A stretch of DNA of 64,000 nucleotides from Enoplosus armatus (lineage: Eukaryota > Chordata > Actinopteri > Centrarchiformes > Enoplosidae), in assembly GCF_043641665.1 (NCBI RefSeq), contig NC_092181.1:317501-381500 (forward strand), in the 5' to 3' direction. A program made the position numbers and the translations under genes. Shown here in pieces: positions 12,906 to 27,209 of the stretch (its first letter is position 1; every line of letters begins with the position of its first letter). The notes under the pieces were generated by a model that saw only the letters and a program-made list of their open reading frames with translations, was not told the origin of the DNA and did not search any database.

Positions 12906-15176
12906 AAATAAATACATTTTAAAAAAACTTTAGGGGCAAATCAGAGCTGATGGACCATGCATGTGTCCACTGACCTGGTAAGAGGTCATTGCTTTGATTA
13001 TGGCTTGGCTGTCTCTTTCTCTCCCTCGCACACAGAGAAAAGTTTGTGTTTCGGGCCAGAGTAGCAAGAAAATTGGCTTTTTGATTTTGTTTCCCATAGC
13101 TGTGAAACCAGTGTGAGACCAGACACTTCTGAGGCTCCTCTGTTGTCGGATGATGTTGTGCTGAAATGAGCTGGAACATTGGACTACTGTGTGTGTGTAT
13201 GTGTGTATGCCATGCATTCTACATTGCTGTCCTGATCCAGCTCTCATCCCTTCCCCTCCCTGACTTCATTTCATATTCTCAGATCTTTCAAAGCACTGCT
13301 TGTTGTTCTGCCCTGCAAGAAATATCCATCTCTTGCAGTGTAGCCATCCCTCTGCCATGCTTGTGTCTGACAAGAGAGGGACCAGCTGTAACGGGCTGAC
13401 ACTGTCCTCCAGCGTGTCACTTTGTTCGGAAAACAGCCATTATGCTTTCAAACTACTTATTCATTTTGAGTTAAACAGAGGGTGTTTCAAGTTTTTTTTT
13501 TATAGGCAAAATGACACCAGACCACCAGACAATGGCGCCACATTTAGCCTCATTAATTACAATGTTTATGTGGAGCAGGGCACTTGGGCACTGGGACTGG
13601 ACATTATCTTTCTTATTTACAGCCAAGAAACCTTTTTTTGTGAGTAATTATGTGGGTATTTCTGTTTAGTCAGGTGTCTGCAAGCAAAGCTGGTCTACAG
13701 TGATAGCAACACAACCCAGTGGTTGTTTAAAATACTGCTCATTTTAATAAAAAAATGGCTTTGTGTAACATCTCACATACAGATTGTTTAAGCAGAACCT
13801 CTTTCATGGGACCATGTTCATTAATATTGAGGATTATGAAGTCCTGTCTTGGTGCACAAGAAAAACACAGATCGAGGACTTTCATCACCAGAAGGAGATG
13901 CTCTGTTGACAGTGACTGATGATAAGGGTTCATACAATGAATGCAACATTTTTGGTATTGCCTTGCATGCTCATGCTCAGACGCTCTTCAGAATTAGTTT
14001 GGCACTTCAGTGATCTCAGGGACAGGCCGAGAAAATTATTTTCATTACAGCCATCTCACCCATGTCAATTAATCCAATAACTTGGATGATTATGGCCTTT
14101 TGGCTGCATGCTGCATACTATGAACTTTTAAATAAACCTGTCCATTTGGTAAAGGTATCTCATGGAGCTTGTCATGCTACATCTGGCCAACACACTCAAT
14201 AAACATACCTAATCATTACATACATTACTAATCGTAGCAGGCCATGACACAAAATTGTAAGAGAACTGAACTAGTAATCTTCATCATGATTAGCCACATG
14301 ACAAGTCTCCATGATGTAACTTTACTCAAACTAGAGGAGGAGAGGGAAAGCTAACTGTGGAGTTTAACCCAGATGCAATGCATGCTGAGAAGTGATCCCA
14401 ATATGTAAAGGAAAAAAAAAACAGAAAAGCTTTAATTTCTCTGTAGCATATATGCCATGAAGGCGCCTCTGAATAGGCAGGGAAAGAAATATCCACCTGG
14501 GAAAGTGTACTAACTAATTTCATTTTGCAGGTCAGTTTGCAAGTCAGACAGTTTGTAGCAGCAAAGAGCTTAACCTGCCTGCAAATGTCAAGATCGCACA
14601 GATTTAACGAAAAATGGTGTGGTCTTTTAAACAGTACCGCTAACATTACACTGTCTGCTCCTTGTCTTGTAAACCACACTTACTAGAGCGAGTCTCTTTC
14701 TGTTGTATCTCTGGGCCGCTGCTGGCTCTGCTGTCAGTCAAACATGTACACCAGCCTGAACCCTTCAGAGGCTTAGCGGCTAACGGGACATTTCTAAATA
14801 TATCTTTTAAGATGTTTCTGTAGAAGTTCACTTTGGTATAATTTCTGACTGCAAAATAGGCTGAGTTGTATAACTTTGGTTATATGAGTTCCTTTTTAAA
14901 GCTCACAATGTGTTGTTAGTGTCCACCTTATGTCTTGGCTGTCTCCTTTTTTCTACATGTTGATAGTTGGACTGTTCTCCACTAGACATGTGATATACAT
15001 AACATTCATGTCTGTATTTGGTTTTGTGTGCATGTGTGTGTGTGTGTGTGTTTGTAAGCTGTGTGATAAATGTCCCTTCTAAGGACAGCAAATCACTCCT
15101 TCCCTCCTCTTGGTCTCTTTGTCGTTCTGTTCTTGTCTCTGGTGTTATGCCAAGAACCCTCTCAGCACTCAGTCAA

Positions 15177-15179
<3 letters not shown>

Positions 15180-15215
<36 letters not shown>
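15180..15215. repeat. (GT)n microsatellite
   Basis: Pure GT run; shorter runs lie at about 15033-15052, 19770-19787, 21197-21220 and 21471-21500. Confidence 0.9.
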
Positions 15216-15216
<1 letters not shown>

Positions 15217-17326
15217 ACACTTGCATATGAGTGTTGTGGGTCTTTATTTACGAGTTCTCTCTGGGTTTCCATAATTTTTGTCAAACTCAGGTTTGTTCTT
15301 ATCTACCTACTGTAATTGTCGCTGCTGTGGACACGCATACATACAAACATATTCTAACTGAATCACACATGCAAGGACACAAAAACATATACTTATGAAA
15401 ATGCATGTCATGAATGCACACTAATGGAGACATTTTTGTTTCCATTAAAATAACATGAACATGAAAGGGCTCGTAATAAACACAATCATAACAGTTGAAC
15501 ACTGAATCAAATCAGCAGACACAGTTTTTCTGGAAGATCATATTTATTCACATTTTACAACTCTCTGTAGTGACTTATAGGCCGTGGTAACCAGTAAATT
15601 TGCCTATGAAGAGAGCACTTCCTGAACACTTTCCATTTAACCGTAGAACTCACTGCAATTTGCTGTGTTTTGAATTGGAGGAATGTAACAGTTAGATAAG
15701 TTGAAACACTTGTTTTTCTGTAGAACATGCACTCACTAAGTGGACGTCTCTGAACTGTGTAACTGCATAGCTAACTATGAATCACAAAACTGTTTTGTTT
15801 TGTCATATTTGATGACCTGAAATAAGCTCAAAGGCTTGTTTGATATCAAAGCTGTATTTTTTTTTTACTGTCAAGACATTCTGACAGTTATTCCCATATG
15901 ATCTGAGGGTAGCATCAGTCTGCCAGAAGAAGCCATAGATGATGCACTTGACAGTGAAAATATTGGCAAAATGTTCCTAAACTTAAGTTACTTTTGGCTT
16001 GATCATATAGTATGACAAAGTGCTGTCCATATTTGTATGCTTATATCCTGTTGGTGAAACAACTTATTTTTCATAATATGGTGATCAGAATAAATAAAAT
16101 CAGACTGATAGCTGATACTCCTCTTAAGGTTAACTGTTTACCATGAGGACGCAGGATGCTGCTGTATCCATCCACATCCCACACTGGGAACATGGAACTC
16201 AAAGGTCATTAAAATTGTAGGGTTGCTGCATCCTTAATCACCCATAGACCAATGTGTCTCAATTATTAATCTCCATAACATTTTATAATGCAAGTAAAAA
16301 CATTGGTGGGAATGAGAAAGGTTTTGTGTGGCTGCTTCATCAGGTTCATGAGTTCATAGTTTACTTGTCTTAAATTATTTAAAAGGATACAGTTTTTAAT
16401 TAAAAGGTGAAGATCTCAGAGTTATTAAGAGTGTTTTAAACATTTGCATAAACCGGTGTTTGCTCTGCACTGGAACCACCACACTTAACCACTTATTTAC
16501 TGTAGTACTGACAACTGAGTCTGCCTTTTATAAAACACATGGACGAAGCGCAAAGATCCTGTGTTTCTACAGCAGTTTTAAGAATTTCCCTAAAATAAAG
16601 CATACAAGTCTGAAACCTACTTACAAAAATTGAACCAAGAAAACAATACATTGTAGAGTATTGTAGTGCATTCCTATAGTACAATGGAAATTCCATGCAG
16701 AATTTGATTATGTATTGGTCATGTAGTTGTATAGCTCCAAAAATTATTACTTAAACATCAAAATAACACATTTTTCTGCTCTCTCTGATGTGCTCTACAC
16801 TCTTGCTTTGACACATATCAGACCAGTCTTATAAATACACATTTAGCTTCATCATTACCATTTAACACATTCGAAACCTTCTAAATACAGTCTAAACGAT
16901 GTTATGTTATGTAATGTGTGTTGTATTTACACCTTGCATGTGTGTGTGTAGCATTCACACTTATACTGTAGCCTTCATATAAGTGGCAGAGTGAACTGGA
17001 TTACATTCTTTTTTTGATACTTGACTAATTTCCTATTGAATCTGGTATTCTGGCATTTCATCTCAGCACACCTCAGCCAGATTTCCATTCTTCTCAACAC
17101 TCTCTCCAGTAGGATCACGCTGTGGTGGAAAATGTAAGGGTTGAATGCAGTTGTGCCCTCCTGCAAGTGGCTATCCCATCTGAGGGCTGACACCAAGTTC
17201 TCTGCTTGTTACTTTCATTATGTTTCTCAGTAGAGGTAACAGTACAAACCCAGTGGAACTTCTCTTTACCGCAAAGGTTCAGCTTCTCATTCGCTAAGGT
17301 CAATTTCTTTACACCTCTGCCAATTC

Positions 17327-17560
17327 AGTAGCCTGGGAACCAGACGAATCTGCGAGCTCATGTTTTATTTGCTCCAGCAGACGCGTCCTGCTTCCCCTCC
17401 CGTTCAGACAGATTTCCAGCTGACCTGACCCGGGCCAATCACAACCATTCATCTAATATGGGGCGGGTTTGATACGATGACTGTACAGAAGAGCGGCACT
17501 GGCAGCCTACAGAACGGATGCTAATAAGACAGTTGACATTTGAGCCCATGTTATTCTCTA
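17327..17560. repeat. Candidate interspersed repeat, GC-richer block
   Basis: A compact GC- and CpG-richer block begins near AGTAGCCTGGGAACCAGACG and includes CTGACCCGGGCCAATCACAA. It differs in composition from the flanking intron and resembles dispersed sequence I recall from fish genomes. No terminal repeats or coding frame were identified, and the ends are approximate. Confidence 0.35.
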
Positions 17561-17994
17561 TAATATGTCACATTTAAGAAGCAGGAGTTTAACTTTACAA
17601 CAAGCTTACCTCTGTAATACTTCGCTGTGCAGACATGGATATCATCTTCATTCGAAACAGCCTGTTTTTCTTTCTCTTCCCATCCTCTAAAAGGTAAGGT
17701 AAAGGTAAATCCTGTTCGATTCTTGAAAGTAGTTTTGACAAGTTTGTATAGATTTTTCAGGACTTTTTGTCAAAGTCAATCCAATCAACAAGTCGATCAA
17801 CAGTTTTGGTTCATATAAATAACTGTTTGAGACAAGCTCACTGTCATTGTAGGACTTTTCTCTTATGGACATGGAATTTGTTGTTTCCACTTTACTCAAG
17901 TCCGAGCTGTTTCTTCTCCTTTCCCAAACATCAGCTTCTCAGAAGATCTTCCTTTCAAAACTTGTCCTTGAACAGATTTCTTTCTTCTCTGGAG

Positions 17995-18125
17995 TTTTAT
18001 TGTAAACAAACAAAGTTATGTTTACTTTCCATGTCTCTCACCAAAACACATTGTGTTTCCTTGAAGCCTAATCAACATGCTGAATGCTTTTTCTTCCTTA
18101 CAGTAAAAAACATTTGCAAAGTTGC
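17995..18125. mobile_element. Fragment of the family A element
   Basis: The order AAACAAAGTTA, TTTACTT, TCTCACCAAAACACATTGTG, CCTTGAAGCCTA parallels 7745-7825 in the 7728-8103 element, in the same orientation. No terminal TTAA or inverted ends remain, so this is a truncated or rearranged copy. Confidence 0.5.
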
Positions 18126-18894
18126 TTTTTAAAATATATTTTAAATCCTGAATTGTTTAAATGTATGCTTGTTACACTGTAAATCCACAAACAAGACTTT
18201 AGTTGAATCAATTATTTTATCATTAACTTATTGTAAATATTAAGTAAGTCATTTTTAATAACTTTTAAACCTGTTAAATCTAATTTGCTGTGTCTCATTC
18301 CGTCTTAATTTACTGTATAGTTTAATTTAAACATGACATTGGACTTTTATTATTATTTTTAGCTTTATTATTAATTCTTTGAAATATTTACTTTGTTTCG
18401 TGCTATGTCAGCCAGGAGAGTGTGTTGTGCATGTCTGTGCATCTGTGTCAGGGTGTGTGAATTTATTTATGTGGTAATGCATGTTGTGGTCTATCATAAA
18501 ATTATTGATGAAGAGGAGAGACGCAGGCAGTTTGAGAGGAAGGCTCAAAGGGACATTTTGGATGGACTGAGCATGATGGAGTAAAATGCACAAATGTAGC
18601 AAGGAGGGCAAAGATAACAAATTCAGGATGTCGTTTATGTTTGTCTGTGCGTGTCTGTGCGTGCATGCATGTGATTGCACTTGTGTGTGTGCGTGCATGC
18701 GTGTGTGTTGTTGCAAGGGCACCAGATGCTCAGATGATGAATGGGTTGCTATCACAGCACAGGCAGTGTAGTGACACTGAAGACCTTAGATCACATGGCT
18801 GTCACGCACACACTCACACACACACGCACGGTTTCTGCCCTGACAGTGCTGGAGTAGACCTGAAGTTAATACTCATCTTCCATCTCGCAGTCTG

Positions 18895-19275
18895 TTTTTC
18901 AATCCTCAATCTTCTTTTTTTCTTTCCCCATTTTGTTTTCTCTTCCAGCTCTTTAGCTCTGATGTATTCTATCTTCTTGTCTCCTCTCCTCTCCTCTCCT
19001 TTCTGTTAGTCTTCTCCTTTCCACTTGACTTCTTTCCTTTGTTGCCTCCTCTATCTGCATCATTTTATCTTTGCTCCCCTTTTAGTTCATCCCCTACCCG
19101 TCACATACCTTCTCTCTCTTTTTTTATCGTTTGTTTTTCTGTCACTTTCCAGCATGTCACAACTTATTTTTGCCCTCTTCTGTCCTCCTTTTCTCCTTGT
19201 GTTTCATTCCTCCCTTCCTTTTCTTTTATCCTCAACTGTTCTTGTCTTTTTTCTTCCTCCTCTGTTTCTCCTCTC
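18895..19275. repeat. Polypyrimidine tract
   Basis: About 380 bp overwhelmingly C/T on the plus strand, with CTCTCCTCTC-type motifs. It produces several spurious overlapping open frames rich in Leu, Phe and Ser. Confidence 0.8.
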
Positions 19276-20700
19276 AGTTGGGGACCAGTTTAATTAAAAT
19301 AACTGACAATAAGCCCTGTCAGACATAACACTCACACACACAAATTTATGCTGCAACACAGTGACACAACCTCCTGGAGTGAACACATACAAGGAGAGAT
19401 GCACATTAACAAACATGCACCAACATTCACATACACACAGATGTACTAACACGTCCTCACATGCTTATTTGTGTATCCTCACACATACACAGAGCCTGTG
19501 TATCCAGTCAATGGCTGGCACGCTGAAAGTGTATTCACACTCGCATACACACATACTGTACATTCTCACAGTGGGAGGCTGAGAGAGAACAAAACCATGT
19601 CAGAGGTTGGTTTTTATTTTTATTTTTGCCAAATCCCAACATGTCTCTCTGGCCACTAGAGAAAGAGAGAAAAAAGCCAATAAAACTATTAAGATTCAAC
19701 AGCCATTCATTGAAATCAGCATTTCCCAGGCTTTTTGATACTCAAAGGGCAGCACAGGGATTCACATTGTGTGTGTGTGTGTGTGTATATCTACATATCA
19801 CCGTATGTGTATGTATCTGTATGTATTATGTATGTGTGTGAGACAGTCTGTGTGTTTTTTCTCTGAAAATGAAATAAAAGAGAAAGTGGAATGTAGAGAG
19901 AAGCTTGGGGGATTTCTGCTGTTTGACGATGTCAAAGAGGGAGAAGTAGATGGATGATAAAGAGGTGAGTAGCAAAGAAAAAGAGGAGGAATGTATAGTA
20001 ACTCAGAAATGTTTGAGTGGTTTCAAAGTAATTCTTGACCGTTATTGAGTGTAACTTTAACCTCCAACTTTGTTGTCAAACTCCAAAAGGAAAAAAAAAA
20101 TGCTGAATGCTGAAAAATGGATGAAGACTTCATTTTTAATCTGCACTCTTATTGTCATATTAGTGTACAATTCTAGTAAACAATAGGGCTAGGTGACAAT
20201 TCAATATTTTTACTTTGGCGGGATCATATTGCAGATTTAAGATGATATGATGTCATCATGTCTGCACCTGTTCAGCTTTTGACAAAATGAAATTAACTGA
20301 TTATGGTGGTATTGGTTTTTTTAGTGCTTTCAAATGACACTTGTGGGCTTGTGCTTGATTTTGCAAATGTGGTGTGAAATTCCAGAGCATGGCTCGGTTT
20401 CAAACCGAATTCATTGTCATCCACAACCAATGCCATCAAACAAGCATGGCCCTTTACCACACTCTACCACACAAATGATTAACATTTTATTAATTAAGAC
20501 ACAACAGCAATACCAGTTTGACATGCATGATATAATTTTAAGGTCACAATGTCACTGCAATCAGCTATTCTCACAGCAATTCTCACCATGAGCCTCCAAA
20601 TTCAGAGATTTAATTTTTTTTAGATGTACTGGAGTATAAAGTGGTCATTTATGGGTTGAGAAAATTACCATTGGAAAAACCCAATGGATTATCTGAAATA

Positions 20701-20856
20701 TTTATCTAATATTGGACAGAGTGAGAGTGAAAAGGCAGACAGGAAATGGGGGGATAGAGAAGGGCATAACATGCAACAAAGGTCGCTGGCTGGAGTCAAA
20801 CCGGCAACGTTGGTAATATGGCATGTGCTGTAACCATTCAGCTACCAAGGTGCTCC
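20701..20856 (-). mobile_element. tRNA-derived SINE, minus orientation
   Basis: Read on the minus strand, the 5' head carries a tRNA-like A box (TAGCTGAATGGTTA, 20831-20844) and, about 40 bp on, a B box (GGTTTGACTCC, 20792-20802). This is the internal RNA polymerase III promoter layout. A C/T-rich body and an ATT-type tail follow. It shares the tail (GACAG, GTGA blocks) with the element at 50645-50771. Confidence 0.7.
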
Positions 20857-21466
20857 TGAAATATTTATCTTCACAAAGCTGAAAACTGTAGGTTTTTCTT
20901 CATGCTGCAACCTCTTTCTTAAAACTCTTAAAACTACAGAGAAAAAGGGCTGTAGCACCTCAGTGTGTTATTGCGGAATTGTTCATGACTGGGTCTCATG
21001 GTTTATGCTACAGTGCAGTTCGCTATCTTCCTCAGTCAGACGTTGCTGTTTAATTATTTCTAAACTGTTGGCCTGGCTGGGCTAGATCATGTTGTAGATA
21101 CATACCTGGGGCACCTGATGTGACCCCGCAACTGAAACAGGAACACCTTGGCCATGTTCAGGGTCAACATTGTTGGAATGGCAAATCAATGTTGTATGTG
21201 TGTGTGTGTGTGTGTGTGTTCATTCATGTCTATGTGCACTTGTGAGCACCTCTCATCTTTGTGTGTTTGTATGAGGGATGATTGACGTCAGAGATAAATC
21301 ACTTCCACCTCTCTCATCTACAAGTACCTCATTAGATTTGTCCTTTAACAAGCCAATCAAACAGCAGACTAATTAATAAATCATATCACCACGGTAACAG
21401 CAGGCACAGGTCAATGCTGCATGCTGGGAAAGAGGCATCTGTTTGTTGTTTTTAGAAACAGGTGTA

Positions 21467-21502
<36 letters not shown>

Positions 21503-21741
21503 AGAAAATTGTTTTTAGTTTAAGTGAAGAGATGGATGCACAGTAAATTTAAAACACGTTTTTTGATTGAAGATTGCCCTGGCATCACCTGTAGTGAAAG
21601 TATGTACAATGAAGTGACCAGAGTATAGTCTTACTGTAAAATAAACTCATTCATGTGTCCTTGGTCAATTATTGACTCTGGTGCTACATGCTAACTGCTT
21701 ATCACATCAAGTGCACTTAGATAGATGATAGTGGGCTCTAA

Positions 21742-22030
21742 TAATCAGCAACTGTTTTGATTAATATTTTAAGTAAAGTAAGTTTAAAGTAAAGTAAGTT
21801 TAATGCAAAAATGCCAAACCAGCTTCTACAACGTGAGAATTTCCTTCTTTTCCATTATTGTAAACTGAATATATTTGGGGTTTTGACTGTTGGCCTGACG
21901 GACAAAACATTTGATGAACTTGGGTATTTTTCATAGTTCTCTGATGTTTTATAGACTACCCAATTACTCAATTAAATGAGAAAATTATTGTTAGATTAAT
22001 GGATAAAAATAATCATTAGTTGCAGCCTTA
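21742..22030 (+). mobile_element. hAT-like non-autonomous element, copy 1
   Basis: It shares ordered blocks with 54541-54780: ATGCCAAAC, TGAATAT, TTGGGGTTTTGACTGTTGG, then a run of ATTAAT/AAAT motifs ending TTAGTTGCAGCCTTA. This end resembles a very common fish element recalled as hAT-related. It is non-coding and diverged. Confidence 0.6.
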
Positions 22031-23696
22031 AATGACACTGCACGCGCATTGTTCAAATGTGAGAAAATTAGGTTGTTGCAGCCTTGAAGCTAAGTAATTC
22101 ATAATTTTAAATCTCAACAGTTAATTATTTTAATCTGATGAGGCCAAGACTGTAGTTTTCTAATGAAATATGATACAAAACTAATATTGCGACGAGGGCA
22201 GTTGTTGATGAGAGACAGCACAGCTAATTACTGGGTAGCAGATGTATAAAGCCGCAAAATGGATGTGCATCTTATAGAAATCTGGCTTAGTTATATCCAC
22301 TTTATTGAGTTAATGAGTACTTTATGTTTTTAGCTGAACCAAATCTATACTGTAGGCCGTACAAAAAAGGCACAGTCTAAAAGTGCAATCCTCTTAGTTT
22401 GGATAACGCCCATAGTGCTTTGTTGCTTTATAACACATGCATAACACAAGTATTGGTACAGTGTATTGAAGGTAATGATCTCTGAGAATCACCCGATAAT
22501 CTGTGTTCTCAACAAGTTGAATATTGTCCTGAATGCTTCTATCTTATTTTATGTTAGTGAATCTACTTATTAACCACTTGACTTAGTAAGATGTGTATCT
22601 TATTGTGTTTGTCGGTGTTTAACTTTATGTTTGAAGGTGATGGCACAGTACACAAGCCTCTATCCACACTCGGTTTCTCCTGACCTCTGTTTTAGCTAAT
22701 TTATTTCTGTCCATCTGGCCATAGCCCCACGTCAGCTTTTAAACTAGCAACTCAGCTCTGTCTACTTTGCTGACACACACACACCAGCAACCCATGTAAT
22801 GTGTGGATGCAGCAATTGAGTTTTCAGCGATTCCATACATCAGTATGTGCGTGTGTATGTAATGTCCATGCCCTTCTAACCTGATGTACTGTCCCATACA
22901 CTGTCAGTATGCAGGATCCAGCGTTATGCAGAAAGCTTTAAGTCAAACTGGCTGAAAGCCAATACAGCAGTAGCGGCCAGAGTGTCCTTGAAGAAGACCG
23001 TATATATAGAGTGCATGGTGAGAGTAGGGACACCTGTGTACACCCATGCTGTAAACACAATGAAACACATCCTCAAAGCTGCACACAAGCACATACAAAT
23101 GCCAAGAGAGAAAGAAAGAAAGAGAGAGAAATGTAATGACATCTGGAAATGACTTTTAAGTACTTACAAGCTTTGGCATGTCTACAGCTTCACAGCACCA
23201 CCTGAACAGATGGAAAAGGGGAAGGAGAGATGTGGAGAGAGTGGAGTGGGTGTCCAACACAGACACACTTTTTTATTTTGAGTTCAAAAGATGTGTATTT
23301 AAATAATTGATGTTCATTCACACTTAGATGGTATTAGTTTGAGCATAGATGATTTATATTTACATATTGATAAAGTATTACAACATTAAAGTCTGTGTTT
23401 TGGAAAGTAGACTGCTGATACGTCCATGTGAATGACTTTGGATGAGGGGCATACTATGCTGCAACTTAGGTTTTTGGGTTTTTTTTGAGTTAAATGTTGC
23501 ACTTTAGTACTCAGTATTTTGAATTTGTTCGGTACATTACTCTTCTAGAGGGAGATATTTCTATTTGCAAAGCATATATAATTACTGTGTTTGTTTTGGG
23601 CTAATTTTGAAGGTGAACAGGTCATTAATTTTTATTTGAACTGGCATTAAAGTCTGATGAAAAGCGTCAAAATTAAAATTGCATTCCAGCAGGATG

Positions 23697-23697
<1 letters not shown>

Positions 23698-23749
<52 letters not shown>
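23698..23749. repeat. (GA)n microsatellite
   Basis: GA run with one AAAG interruption near the start. Confidence 0.95.
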
Positions 23750-23751
<2 letters not shown>

Positions 23752-25291
23752 ACTAACCCTATTCAACAACATGCCAATGTAGGATTGAAAAGGTTTAACA
23801 GCAAGTTCAAGGACTTGGACTTCAGTCACAGTCCAAGTGTCAGGAATCAACCAAGTCTGAATATGTGTCAATAAACCACTGGCAACATGTACTTTGTGTA
23901 CAGGCTTAAATCTTACAGATACAGGTTATATGAGTAAGAATTTTAAGTTCATATGTGAGAGGTTATTCTTTGAAAAAAGCCATGAGGTGTCTGAGACAGG
24001 CTTTTTACACTTGTATACTCTATTTACTGTGTTTATGTGTGAGTATGGACGAGAGAATAAGAGAGAAAGTCCCGTAATGGTGAGAATGCCATTAGGTGGA
24101 CAAAGAGAGTAAGAGTATGGTGTGGAAGTGATTAGAGTAGCTGTTTTAAAGCAAAAGCATTTCATGGAGAAGCTCAGAGATGCTTTTTGGATGGAGTGTG
24201 GAAGGTTACAATGGCACAAAGAAAGATAAGGAAATTGAAAGCGAGGGAGGCGTGAATACCCTGAGTCACATGCAGTCAAATAGCTGTCTCGCTGTCACTA
24301 ATTTCCTTATCCCCCAGCACTTTTCTTATTCCCTCTTTCATCCCCTCTTTGTCAGCCAGTCTCTGCTCATTCCATTATATTTTGCAGGGCTCGGAGGTTG
24401 ATATATGAGTGCTCCATAGTGGGACTTGGACATGAGCGACTGCTGGACATACATCACACACATCACTCACACATAAAAACTCTGTGGTCTAAGCCATGAA
24501 AGGGAGCTTTGAGAAGGGCTGCTGGGCTGACAACACACAACTCAATTAGGATAGAAGTCAGAAAGAAATGTAAGAAGAGTGAATGATGGCAACAGAGATA
24601 GAAGGGTGGGGGAGAGGGAGGGAGGAGGGGAAGAGAAAGTGAGTGAGAGGAAGGGAGACGTGTAGGTAATGTAAAAGACAGATAAACTAGAAGTACAAGG
24701 TGGGATGGAGGATGCTGCCTGCTGACACCTTAGCATACACTGTGGTGAGTGTAATAACTGTGCTAACAATTTAGTGTATGAGATTGAGCTTCATGGTCTC
24801 CATGGTGACTCTAGCATACAAGTGATCCACACACGTCTTTCCATGGACAGTTACTATGAACATATTAAGCCTGTAGTGTAAATTTCAACAGCCTGGCATC
24901 ATACTGAACTTTACACTGAAGGTTTATTTCTTTAAACTCTGAAGAGGGAGCTGAAATGAAGTAAGAAGACTATTAGAGCAGTGGGGCCCGACAACAGTAA
25001 AATTACATGTGGATATGTACAATGTTGCATTCATATGGTCTTAACCACTACCATGATGTATTTAGCCAGCATGGGAGGACATGGCAGAATACTCAGATAA
25101 AGTTCATCCAGTATTCATGTTCTGTTTGGCATTAAAAATAAGACCATACTGTAAATAAATGTTGTGTGTTTTTTAGTTTCAAACTGAGAGTGAAAGAAAG
25201 AGAGAGATATGCACATGCCAAAAGAGTAAGCATGGAGATAGGGTAAAATGAGGCACATACATCGTGTGTGTGTGTATTAATGTGTGCTGGA

Positions 25292-25313
25292 GGGGGGGGG
25301 GGGGGGGGGGGGG
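25292..25313. repeat. 22-base G homopolymer
   Basis: Uninterrupted G run. Assembled length may be inaccurate. Confidence 0.9.
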
Positions 25314-25397
25314 TGATGATGGAGGAGGCCAGCTCACTGAGCAGGGTCATAAAGCCTGTGTGCTGATTCTGTCACCAGGAAAGATTTACTCACACAT

Positions 25398-25398
<1 letters not shown>

Positions 25399-25434
<36 letters not shown>
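25399..25434. repeat. (CA)n microsatellite
   Basis: Pure CA run. Confidence 0.95.
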
Positions 25435-25435
<1 letters not shown>

Positions 25436-25550
25436 GCATGTGACGCACTTACAGCAGGCGTCCATCACATCTCTCAGCGTGCCTGCCCTTGGAAATTGTC
25501 TGTTTCCCCCTCTCCATGTGATTCCTCCCTGTATTTCCCTCTCTTAAGTG

Positions 25551-25553
<3 letters not shown>

Positions 25554-25624
<71 letters not shown>
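25554..25624. repeat. Compound (CT)n(CA)n microsatellite
   Basis: CT to about 25586, then CA. Confidence 0.95.
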
Positions 25625-25626
<2 letters not shown>

Positions 25627-27209
25627 ATCTATACCATTGTTCAACCCCCTCTAAGAAATAACACAGTTGGAGAGACAAACAGTTATTTTCTCGTCCTTTT
25701 CTCAAAGTCACAGTGCTTATATTCTCCCTTCTGTAACAAACCACACACACAAATTCCTCAGTGTAACTTCTGTTCTCGCTCTCACTTTCTGTCCTTTCTG
25801 CCGATCATCGTGTTCCCGATCTGTAACTGAAGTGTGACGTCCCCTGTTGAAACACTGTCACCACATCACTAGCTTTATTTACACAATGATTTAGCGGAGT
25901 GAATACTTCTTCTGCGCGCCAAATGTTTTGTAATAGGCTTTCAATACAAAAGTTGACTGTGTGTGACAGTGGAGATATGAGTTGACATGTTTTTGTGGTT
26001 GGAAATGGTTGCATAACTTGGATGAAAAAGGCCTGTATTCGGAGGATTTCTCAAGGAAACTTCCAAGCAGGTTACATGTCTTGAATGAATAAATAACAGC
26101 AGAGTAGGTAATGGCATGTATCAATGCCATAGAGATGTGTATGTATATATTTATTTATTTCAGAAATTATTGTTTTAGTTCATTCAAATTCACTCCTCGG
26201 CTGTGATGAGTATTCTCCATCACCTGTGGCATTTCATAGGAGGTACCATTATGTTAATCAGTGATAACTGAGGTCTCACAGTGATAATGAAGTTAACACT
26301 TCCAATTTTCCCATTTACAATAACTGTGACTAATCATATGCATGAACTGAAAATGCACACTTCCGATTGTTTAATTAATCCAGCATTGATGTGTAATTGG
26401 GAAATTGTGCAAAACTGAAGCATTGTATTGTATGTGTTTGTATGTGTATATGTATATGTTGTGTAATTTGATGCGGTACCACGCTACACACCACACCTGA
26501 AAAACAGCATACTCACTCATCAGCTTTTGTTTTGAGTTTCAAAGAGCTGTAAAAAGCAGCCAGCAAGCTCTCTTTCCACGACGCTTTCCATCTATCTCTT
26601 CAGGAGCAGGAAAAACCCGAGCTTAAGCCTGTTGTTGTTGTTGGCGGTGTTTAACAGTGGCGCCTTGTTGATTGACAGATACTGACTCAGCGGGAGGCAG
26701 CATGCCAGAGAGAAGGAAAGACAGGGAAGGAAGCTGAGAAAAAGACGTCAATAATAATGGAAGAACAAGAATGGGGTTGAAACAGAATTCAAGGGGAGAG
26801 AGAGACAAACAAACATTAATGTAAGAGAGAGAAACAGAAAGAGAGAGAGGAGAGAGAGAAACTGCTAACCCCAGGAAGGTTTTATATCTATTTGAGGCAG
26901 CACTGAACAGCAGTGTTACTTTGCAGATCTTACTCACACATAATGACAAGCAAACTGACACTGCACTATTATTCTTCACTGCATGTATACATGAAGATAT
27001 GTGACGCTGTGGACACTGTGCCAATACAACACTGCCAATGTGTTGTCTTATGCCTATGTGTGATGTGTGTACGAATTAGTGCATGCGGTAGCAACAGGAG
27101 ACTTTGTGTGGCCATGGGTAACTACATAGCATCTATTCAACACACACACATTTTGTTGTGCAGGCCTGTCACTTTGTGAACATTTGGAAAAGTGTTAACA
27201 ACCAGATCC

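Noticed and set aside
20185..20300. Possible additional hAT-like end (AGGGCTAGGTGACAATT)
   Set aside because: Only one end-like motif, with no partner end found.
20792..20844. A functional tRNA gene
   Set aside because: A and B boxes are present, but no cloverleaf can be completed; it is the head of a SINE.
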